DNA from: Saprospiraceae bacterium
GTDB taxonomy: Bacteria; Bacteroidota; Bacteroidia; Chitinophagales; Saprospiraceae
Assembly (NCBI GenBank): GCA_020437105.1
Contig: JAGQWR010000133.1
Span: 1 to 48,125, forward strand
Direction: 5' to 3'
DNA length: 48,125 nt
Positions within the stretch are counted from its first letter, which is position 1. Every line of letters starts with the position of its first letter. A program made the position numbers and the translations under genes. The notes beneath the pieces were generated by a model. It was not told the DNA's origin. It made no database searches and was given only the letters and a program-made list of their open reading frames with translations. Below are positions 41,375 to 48,125 of this stretch, piece after piece.

Positions 41375-44300
41375 ATGAAAAAAATCATTTTTGCGATTTC
41401 ACGATTTTATGCTGCAACTCTTGTTATTCGCTTGGTTTGCTTCCTGATAATGATCCTCCCCAGAACAAGCCCTGCTCAGTTTCAGAAAATTTATGGTTCT
41501 GGTGGTAGTGATGTGTTCTACAAGGTCATTCCGGACGGCAACGCTTTTTATGTGCTCGGTTCTGTGGACACCAAAGCCACTGTTTCCCGGATAAGCGGTA
41601 ATGGTACTCTCTTGTGGACCCACGCCTTGACAATCAGTTCAATATGGGCAGATGGAGTAATTGAGCCTGGTACCGGCAACCTTATTTTGGTGGGTTTTAC
41701 TTATCTAACTGATCAGAGTATTATTGGCGAGTTGACCCAATCAGGGGTTGAAATCTGTGTTCAACTCCTCGATGAACCCGGTCCTGAAGCCTTGTACCGT
41801 ATTGAGCGCAATCCTGGAGTGAATACCTTTTCAGCAATGGGATTTCACACTAATCCTTCAACTTTAAGGGATGTCGTGGTATATAATATCTCACCAGGCT
41901 GTGTGATCAATAGCAAGAAACAGTTTTTTAGCCTGGCAGACGATTATTTTGCCGAAGACATGGAGGTGATGTCAGTTTCAGGTGATATTGTGGTGACGGG
42001 TGTTTCTGGCAACAATGCGGTGATTTATCAGGTTACTGGTAGTGGCGCCTTTGTCAATGGTGTACAAGGCCCTGGCCAGTACATTTACCGGGATCTCGCC
42101 GAAACTGGCAACGGGGACTTGCTGGCAATTGCTAACCAGAATGGCGGTGCCGGAGCACCACATGCGATGCGTTTCGACAACAATTTATTGCCACTCTGGG
42201 AGATCTCAATCAATGAATTGTTTTCGCTCGACCAAGTAGTTGAGGGTGGAAACGGTATAATTTACCTAATGGGTCGAACGAATATAGGCGGAACAATCCG
42301 ACCAGTGGTTGTTAAAATAAACGACAGTAATGGCCCGCCTACAGCACCCATCTGGGCCAAATACCTGGTCAATATGGGAAACTATTCCTCTTTTCTGGCA
42401 CTCACACCTGCCGGTATTGCCGCAGCGGACGGACTCCCGCCCCAAACTAATGGATTCGGCTTACTGGACGCGGTTCTGGTGGTTACAGACCTGGAACTGG
42501 AGTCTGACTGCACCCTAAATACAACAGTCACCCTAACGGGAGAACAATCACTTTTTGACGGGGCACCGGCTATCGAATTATTTGACTCCGAAATGCCTCA
42601 ACAATCATCTGCGGGTAGCACCACGCTAAATTTGGGAGAGGCTTCCGTTTGCGGTACCGTTCCCTGTGAGGTGACGATTTCGATCACCCCTATTAACAAT
42701 TGTGGCCTGGTACAGGTAACTGCCACCGCCACCGGTCCCGGGCCGATTACCTTCCAATGGTGTAATGGGGAGACTAATTCCAGTTATCAGGAAGAATTGT
42801 CCTGTGGGGAGCACACTATTTGTGTTTTTGCTACTTGCATGGATGGAAGTATGGCAACCGCTTCCATAAACTATGTCGTTTCTGATCCGATTCCGCCAAC
42901 AGCCATCTGTCAAAATAATGTTGTGATCGCGCTGGATGCAAATTGTATGGCAACCGTTTCTACTTCAGACATTAATGATAACTCATTTGATAATTGCCAA
43001 ATAACATCCCTGAGTGTCAGTCCGACTATCTTTAACCAATGCGACACCTTCCCGGTTACACTGACGGTTGAAGATTGGTGTGGGAATATTAGCACCTGTA
43101 TCAGCCAGGTTCAGGTCACTGATACCATCCCTCCGGTGATTACCTGTCCGCCAAACCTGACAGTCAATACCAATCCGGGGGAATGTTTTTACACCGGAGT
43201 ATTACCCAGTCCAACAGCAACAGACAATTGTAATCCCAATCCGGTACTTAGTTGTTATCTGGTAACCGAAACAGGTGCCGAGCTTTTGACTCCTCAAACA
43301 GAGCTCTCGAAAGGTACCAATACCATTTGCTGTATTGCGGATGATGGGTGCGTTGCTATTGATGAACTGGTTTGTACTTACCCCTGCTCTTCCGAGCTAA
43401 TGGCTTTACCGCCAGGTGTAGGGCAAGTTTTAGACGATAATTCCACCCTTACAGAGGTACTCACCGTCATCGATATTCAGCCTGGGATTTCCGGCGATGA
43501 ACTGGTGAGAGACATATTTATTGGAGGTCCGTGCTTTGATGTCAGCAATGTCACTACCCAGGGGCAGGCCAGCCAGTTCGGCGTTTTTTCCAACGGTTTT
43601 TCAAGTACCGGCATTGATTCAGGTGTTATTTTGGCTACAGGTCCCTCGATCTTAGGGATTGGGCCCAATAACTCAGACAATGCCGGAATTGGGCTTAGCG
43701 GGCTAACGCCGGATGCGGATCTTTCTACCCTAACTACGGGTTCCCTTTTTGATAAGGCGAGTCTTGAATTCGATTTTATTCCAACCCAAACCTATATTGC
43801 CTTTAACTTTGTGTTTGCCTCGGAGGAGTATTGTGAAAGAGTGGGAAGTCCGGTCAGTGATGTTGTCGGATTTTTTATTTCCGGTCCGGGGATTCCCGGA
43901 GGACAGCAAAATATTGCTCTACTTCCCCTTACATCGACTCCTGTTAACGCCAATACAATAAATCATCTGGCTTTTAATGGCTGGTATCGCAACAACCAGC
44001 CAGCCAGCAGTGCTAATCTTTGCGGGCAAAATCCTTCCATTTCGTCAGGGATCAACGAGCTACAATATGATGGTTTAACACTGCTTTTTTCGGCAATCAC
44101 CAATGTGCAAGTCGGACAGTCATACCACATCAAATTAGCCATTGCAGATGTAGGCGATGATCTTTTTGATTCTGCAGTTTTTTTGAAAATGGGATCGTTT
44201 GATGCCGGTGGGAATGCGTCTGTTGCCTGGGAAGTGAATAGCACCCCTGTTTCATCTGATGCCGTTTACGAAGATTGCGGCACTGCGAATCTGATATTCA

Positions 44301-47032
44301 GTCGGGTTGGTGGGAATCTGGGCGTTCCCTTAACGGTTCCATTTACCATTTCCGGGACGGCTTTGCCCGGCGCCGACTATGTGCCCTTTCCTTCCAGCAT
44401 TGTTATTCCTGCAGGTCAGTATCAGTTTGTGCTTCCGATAACCATTCTCAACGACGCTGTATTTGAAGCGGATGAAACCCTCGTCATTACTTTAAATGAT
44501 GCCTGTTCTTTTTTGCAACCTAATACAACAATCACCATAAAGGACAAGGCACTGCTACAAGCTAAATGTACTTATACGGTAACGGTTGAAGACCACGAAC
44601 CACCCATGATTATCTGCCCACCCAGCCTGACGGTTACCGGCATACTGGACACCAATGGAATGTGTACTGCGGTGGTCGGCGGTTTAGCTCCGATAATTAC
44701 AGACAATTGCCCTATGACGATGACCGACTACCTTATTTCGGGGGCAACGATCGACACGGGAGTTGATGATGCCAGCGGAACGGTTTTTAACCCCGGCGCC
44801 TCGACCGTAGAATATACGGTAACCGACATGGGGGGTAATTCGGCTGTTTGCCAAACCATCGTGACGGTAATTTGTGACTTCGGAGGTTCCTGCGATTGTC
44901 CGATGGGTAGCTTTCAGGGTCCGGATTTGATCGAAAACGGTGATTTTTCTGCCGGAAATACAGGGTTTACTTCTGATTATAACTATTTACCGGTTCCTGC
45001 TCCCGGACAAGGGAATTATACCGTTTCAACGTCGTTTAACTGGACCAACTTTCCCGAGTGGAGTGCCCTCGATCATACAACTGGATCTCCGACAGGCAAA
45101 ATTTTAGTTGTTGACGGCAGTTTTACGCCTGGGTTAGCAGCCTGGCGTGAAAATGTAAACATCACACCAGCAACAGACTATCAATTTTGTGCTTATGTCA
45201 ATAACCTGTTTTTCTTTGCCACTAACCATAGTGACCCGAACATAGAAGTTTGGCTGGTGGATGCTAACAACAATAGTACTTTTTTAACTTCTGTTGTACT
45301 CCCGGAAGCGCCTGATTTATGGGTTAAAATCTCGGCGAGCTGGACAGCTCCTACAACTATAGCGAATCCTTATAAGCTGGAAATTCGGGAAGCTGCCGGG
45401 GTGAATATGCAATCGGGTAACGATTTTGCTGTGGATGACATCACCTTCCGAGCTTGTTCGCTGCCTCCGCCTTGCTATTGCGGTACTTTTTCCGATATGT
45501 TTGTACGGGGCCCTCAAGGTGGATATAGCCAACCCGTAAGTTGTGGCGGTCCACCCCTGAACATCGGCTGTCCGGCGCCGGGATTTGGTTATACCCTGAC
45601 AGGAAGTTTCCTCTGTGATGGAGTGGATTGCCCGGATGAAGCTGACCTGGATTGGGAATTGTTAGGCCCGGATGGAGGGTTGGTAGAAAATGGGACAATG
45701 AAGGCCGGACCCTGGTTTATTCTCCAGATGGCATCTGCAGATTTTGTTCAGGCAGGCGTTTATACACTTGTAATGTCGGGACACTGCGGTACCGAAGCCT
45801 GTCCCTGTAACATTCAATTTATAGTAGATCCCGAATGTCCTGAACCTTGCCCTTGTGAATATGAGGATTGGTTGCAGATGCAGGAAGATGTCAGGGAGAG
45901 CTTTGCCAGTACCGTTTGGGCCAATTCCTGTACAGCCTGCTTTTCACCGCTTGGACTTTCTGATTGTTATGAAGTAGAATGGTATCTGGACAATCCAAAT
46001 AATGGACAATTCCTGGGTTCAAGTATGAGCAACCAAACCTTCTGTTATACTTTTCCCGGACCGGGGACATACGAAGTGGTTATGTCGGTATTCCGGGAAA
46101 AGCCTGATGGCAGTTTTTGCGGTGCCTTTTATATTTCAGAAATAATAACAATTACCTGCCAAATTCCGCCGGATTGTGGTAGTCCGCTTATACCTAATCC
46201 ACGATTTAGTGAAGGTGCTACAGCAGGTCCTTTGAATGATTTCGGTGCTTCTGAAGGTTGGAATGGTATTGCGGGTGACCCCGTTGTAGTGGAGGGAGAA
46301 CCCGGGAGCCTTGATGGTTGGACGATTCAACTCACAGGCAATTATGATGATTCTGATATACTGAGTCTGTTCGAACCGGTTTGTTTAGAAAAAGATTCAG
46401 GCACGATTTCGATACACTTGCGCCTATTCCCCTGGGGCGATCCGCATATAAATGAAAAGGATGGTAAAAAATGGGACTTTAAAGTCAAATTTTATCAGGG
46501 AGATGCCTTTGAAATCAACAATTGCGACAGCATGAATTGTTTGCAATTAGCCTCTATTGATCTGACTCTTTTTGATACGAGTTGGGCACTATTGGAATTC
46601 CCCTACGATTTACGGGATTGGAATCCGCCGGTTTTATGCGAAGGCTTATTTGTACGTCCTGCCATTTATGTCACCAATTTATTTGGGGAGGAACAAGGTG
46701 CAGATACAACCAGAGCAAGGCTCCAAATAGACAATTTCTGTATAAACGGACAACTGGTTGGGGTGGGCGATCCTATAAAGATGGAAAGAGGATTCAGCCT
46801 GTTTCCCAACCCAACTACCGGCGAACTAGTGCTTCGATTTGATGGCGAAGCCCCAAAGTCCGCACAGCTACAGATCCTCGATTTATGGGGCAGAACTTTA
46901 CAGACAGAAATAGTGCAACCTAGTTTAGTGGAACATATTTTCTCACTGGAGGGCCTGCCCAGTGGAGCTTATTTTGTGAAAATGATCGATGACAGGAAAA
47001 TGGTCTGGGTAGAAAAAGTGATAAAACAGTAG
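41375..47032 (+). CDS. Giant secreted HYR / choice-of-anchor L / Calx-beta protein with T9SS sorting domain
   Basis: 1885 aa from ATG at 41375 (MKKIIFAISRF then a hydrophobic stretch to TSPAQFQ); the TTG-initiated longer frame from 41282 is unlikely. Order: N-terminal ~370 residues with repeated GNG/SGN-containing strands, beta-propeller-like; an Ig-like PCEVTISITPINNCGLVQVT segment; two HYR domains (PPVITCPPNLTV, ATDNCNPNP); a choice-of-anchor L domain (FIGGPCFDVSNVTTQGQ, FNFVFASEEYCERVGS); a Calx-beta-like segment (TISGTALPGADYVPFP, FEADETLVITLND); another HYR (PPMIICPPSLTV); two Cys-rich carbohydrate-binding-like regions; and a T9SS domain (FSLFPNPTTGELVLRFDGEA ... KVIKQ). Probably a surface adhesin or matrix protein. 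Confidence 0.88.
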   Translation: MKKIIFAISRFYAATLVIRLVCFLIMILPRTSPAQFQKIYGSGGSDVFYKVIPDGNAFYVLGSVDTKATVSRISGNGTLLWTHALTISSIWADGVIEPGTGNLILVGFTYLTDQSIIGELTQSGVEICVQLLDEPGPEALYRIERNPGVNTFSAMGFHTNPSTLRDVVVYNISPGCVINSKKQFFSLADDYFAEDMEVMSVSGDIVVTGVSGNNAVIYQVTGSGAFVNGVQGPGQYIYRDLAETGNGDLLAIANQNGGAGAPHAMRFDNNLLPLWEISINELFSLDQVVEGGNGIIYLMGRTNIGGTIRPVVVKINDSNGPPTAPIWAKYLVNMGNYSSFLALTPAGIAAADGLPPQTNGFGLLDAVLVVTDLELESDCTLNTTVTLTGEQSLFDGAPAIELFDSEMPQQSSAGSTTLNLGEASVCGTVPCEVTISITPINNCGLVQVTATATGPGPITFQWCNGETNSSYQEELSCGEHTICVFATCMDGSMATASINYVVSDPIPPTAICQNNVVIALDANCMATVSTSDINDNSFDNCQITSLSVSPTIFNQCDTFPVTLTVEDWCGNISTCISQVQVTDTIPPVITCPPNLTVNTNPGECFYTGVLPSPTATDNCNPNPVLSCYLVTETGAELLTPQTELSKGTNTICCIADDGCVAIDELVCTYPCSSELMALPPGVGQVLDDNSTLTEVLTVIDIQPGISGDELVRDIFIGGPCFDVSNVTTQGQASQFGVFSNGFSSTGIDSGVILATGPSILGIGPNNSDNAGIGLSGLTPDADLSTLTTGSLFDKASLEFDFIPTQTYIAFNFVFASEEYCERVGSPVSDVVGFFISGPGIPGGQQNIALLPLTSTPVNANTINHLAFNGWYRNNQPASSANLCGQNPSISSGINELQYDGLTLLFSAITNVQVGQSYHIKLAIADVGDDLFDSAVFLKMGSFDAGGNASVAWEVNSTPVSSDAVYEDCGTANLIFSRVGGNLGVPLTVPFTISGTALPGADYVPFPSSIVIPAGQYQFVLPITILNDAVFEADETLVITLNDACSFLQPNTTITIKDKALLQAKCTYTVTVEDHEPPMIICPPSLTVTGILDTNGMCTAVVGGLAPIITDNCPMTMTDYLISGATIDTGVDDASGTVFNPGASTVEYTVTDMGGNSAVCQTIVTVICDFGGSCDCPMGSFQGPDLIENGDFSAGNTGFTSDYNYLPVPAPGQGNYTVSTSFNWTNFPEWSALDHTTGSPTGKILVVDGSFTPGLAAWRENVNITPATDYQFCAYVNNLFFFATNHSDPNIEVWLVDANNNSTFLTSVVLPEAPDLWVKISASWTAPTTIANPYKLEIREAAGVNMQSGNDFAVDDITFRACSLPPPCYCGTFSDMFVRGPQGGYSQPVSCGGPPLNIGCPAPGFGYTLTGSFLCDGVDCPDEADLDWELLGPDGGLVENGTMKAGPWFILQMASADFVQAGVYTLVMSGHCGTEACPCNIQFIVDPECPEPCPCEYEDWLQMQEDVRESFASTVWANSCTACFSPLGLSDCYEVEWYLDNPNNGQFLGSSMSNQTFCYTFPGPGTYEVVMSVFREKPDGSFCGAFYISEIITITCQIPPDCGSPLIPNPRFSEGATAGPLNDFGASEGWNGIAGDPVVVEGEPGSLDGWTIQLTGNYDDSDILSLFEPVCLEKDSGTISIHLRLFPWGDPHINEKDGKKWDFKVKFYQGDAFEINNCDSMNCLQLASIDLTLFDTSWALLEFPYDLRDWNPPVLCEGLFVRPAIYVTNLFGEEQGADTTRARLQIDNFCINGQLVGVGDPIKMERGFSLFPNPTTGELVLRFDGEAPKSAQLQILDLWGRTLQTEIVQPSLVEHIFSLEGLPSGAYFVKMIDDRKMVWVEKVIKQ

Positions 47033-47140
47033 CCTATTGATAAAACTTGTATATGTTCTGGGACCTTTTTGCTGGATAACGGCGCAAATGCCGATATTTG
47101 ATGCCAATACTATTTGGTTAAAATCCGGACTCTAAATTTA

Positions 47141-48046
47141 ATGCTTTCCATGGCCATAATTGACCCTAAAAATACTTCGACCCACGATTTTCATCAATTC
47201 ATGCTGGGAGCCGTAGCTCCTCGTCCGATTGCTTTTGTAAGTACCATCGATGCCGACGGGAATCCAAATTTGGCGCCCTATTCCTTTTTTAACGCCTTTA
47301 GTTCAAATCCGCCCATTCTGGTGTTTTCCTCCAACCGAAGAGTAGCTAATAATACGACAAAAGATACACTCGCCAATGTTTTTGCAACGAGAGAAGCTGT
47401 GGTCAATGTCGTTACCTATTCCATCGTTCGCCAAATGGCCGTCACGAGCGTCGAGTTTGAAAGCGGTGTCAGCGAGTTTGAAAAGTCGGGACTTACGCCT
47501 ATTCCCTCTGATCTCGTAAAACCTCCCCGGGTGAAGGAAAGTCCGGTCAATATGGAGTGTGTGGTTAAGGATATCATTACCCTTGGTGAACACGGTGGTG
47601 CCGGCCACCTGATTATTTGTGAGGTGCTGCGTATGCATATTGACGACAGCATCATAGACGAGAAAAACAGAATTGATCCGGACAAGATCGATTTGATGGG
47701 ACGGATGGGCCGTGCGTATTACGTGCGTGCCAGTGGTCCGGCGGTTCATACGATCGTACAATCTGTTACGGAGTTGGCCATCGGCTGGCAAGCGTTGCCC
47801 GAATCAGTCCGAAACAGCAGGGTGCTTACCGGTAATGAGTTGGGTATGTTGGCCGGCTTGAAGGAGGTGCCTTCCGGCGAATCAATCAGTCAACTTGTTG
47901 AAACAGATGTCCGTGTGAAATCCTGCCTAGGTGAGTCAAATCCGCAGGAGGCTTTACACCGCTATGCATCGGAATTGCTCCAGAGTAATCGCAATCGGGA
48001 ATTGGCCGGCCGGGTTGTTTGGTTTGCTTCGCTGCGCGAAGGTTAA
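47141..48046 (+). CDS. Flavin reductase-like (FMN-binding split-barrel) protein
   Basis: About 301 aa. The start is taken at ATG 47141 (MLSMAIIDPKN); ATG 47150 is equally possible, and the TTG frame start at 47114 is not needed. It has the flavin reductase/DIM6-NTAB family pattern: LGAVAPRPIAFVSTIDADGN, PNLAPYSFFNAFSSNPPILV, VVNVVTYSIVRQM, ESPVNMECVVKDIITLG, GGAGHLIICEVLRMHID. FMN-binding split barrel, cytoplasmic; the redox partner is not indicated. The C-terminal ~100 residues (LTGNELGMLAGLKEVPS onward) form a helical extension seen in Bacteroidota homologues. Complete in the window. Confidence 0.88.
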   Translation: MLSMAIIDPKNTSTHDFHQFMLGAVAPRPIAFVSTIDADGNPNLAPYSFFNAFSSNPPILVFSSNRRVANNTTKDTLANVFATREAVVNVVTYSIVRQMAVTSVEFESGVSEFEKSGLTPIPSDLVKPPRVKESPVNMECVVKDIITLGEHGGAGHLIICEVLRMHIDDSIIDEKNRIDPDKIDLMGRMGRAYYVRASGPAVHTIVQSVTELAIGWQALPESVRNSRVLTGNELGMLAGLKEVPSGESISQLVETDVRVKSCLGESNPQEALHRYASELLQSNRNRELAGRVVWFASLREG

Positions 48047-48054
48047 AACTGTTA

Positions 48055-48125
48055 GTGGTTCTGTGGTCCTGTGGTTCTGTGGTTCTGTTGTCCTGTGGTT
48101 CTGTTGTCCTGTTGTCCTGTGGTTC
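48055..48125. repeat. Degenerate 8-bp tandem repeat running off the window
   Basis: About nine consecutive 8-mers of the form GTKGTYCT: GTGGTTCT, GTGGTCCT, GTGGTTCT, GTGGTTCT, GTTGTCCT, GTGGTTCT, GTTGTCCT, GTTGTCCT, GTGGTTC... It begins 8 nt after the stop of the flavin reductase-like gene and continues past the right edge, so its true length is unknown. It is a G+T-rich microsatellite without hairpins. Confidence 0.9.

Noticed and set aside
1..48125. tRNA, rRNA or CRISPR loci
   Set aside because: I read both strands for cloverleaf/TTCGA-type signatures and short direct-repeat arrays and saw none that I could support.

Overview
The window comes from a Bacteroidota genome, most likely a Saprospiria-type gliding or surface-associated bacterium. 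The evidence is several giant secreted proteins ending in type IX secretion (T9SS) C-terminal sorting domains, PKD and HYR repeat proteins, a GldH-type gliding lipoprotein, and Bacteroidota-style palindromic intergenic repeats. The taxon is inferred from gene content only.

Left third (1-13.4 kb), a defence/conflict island, partly A+T-rich. From the left edge: an AbiE toxin-antitoxin pair whose AbiEii toxin gene has an in-frame TGA and whose promoter carries two inverted copies of a 17-bp operator-like repeat; a decayed fragment of an mntA-like nucleotidyltransferase gene; a cassette of two FGE-sulfatase-fold genes flanking a Roco gene (LRR - Roc GTPase - COR - C-terminal effector-associated-like domain). 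The 3' ends of the two FGE-fold genes differ from each other in exactly the pattern left by a diversity-generating retroelement (DGR). Next on the minus strand is a complete tripartite retron: a phosphoribosyltransferase-like protein, a small winged-helix protein, a retron reverse transcriptase, and between the last two a 172-nt candidate msr-msd RNA with a 17-bp a1/a2 stem. Upstream of the retron lies an internally deleted group II intron. Then come a compact three-gene operon (PD-(D/E)XK-like protein with an internal winged helix, Ser/Thr kinase, uncharacterised alpha/beta protein) preceded by a perfect 13-bp inverted repeat, a nested-stem RNA candidate, and a HepT/MntA toxin-antitoxin pair.

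Middle (13.4-30.4 kb): three minus-strand secreted proteins. Two are giant paralogues (2360 and 2201 aa) with a metzincin-like domain, a beta-sandwich segment and 21 or 19 PKD domains in a strict A/B alternation; both have lost the catalytic Glu of HExxH (HMFGH and HVIGH). The third is a normal HELGH metalloprotease with a sorting domain, split from its signal peptide by an apparent 1-nt frameshift at a homopolymer.

Right third (30.5-48.1 kb): ordinary chromosome. It encodes a LolC/E-type permease, a small conserved protein, two cyclophilin-type lipoproteins (one with a PKD domain), polyphosphate glucokinase, a TPR protein, a seven-haem cytochrome c/TPR protein, GldH, DnaJ, GrpE, a TlpA-like thioredoxin, an 1885-aa HYR/choice-of-anchor T9SS protein, a flavin reductase-like protein, and an 8-bp tandem repeat running off the right edge.

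The most interesting material is (1) the DGR-diversified FGE pair around a Roco/effector-associated protein, (2) the retron with a readable msr-msd, and (3) the kinase/nuclease-like/unknown trio. The DGR reverse transcriptase and template repeat were not found in the window, so diversification would have to act from elsewhere in the genome.
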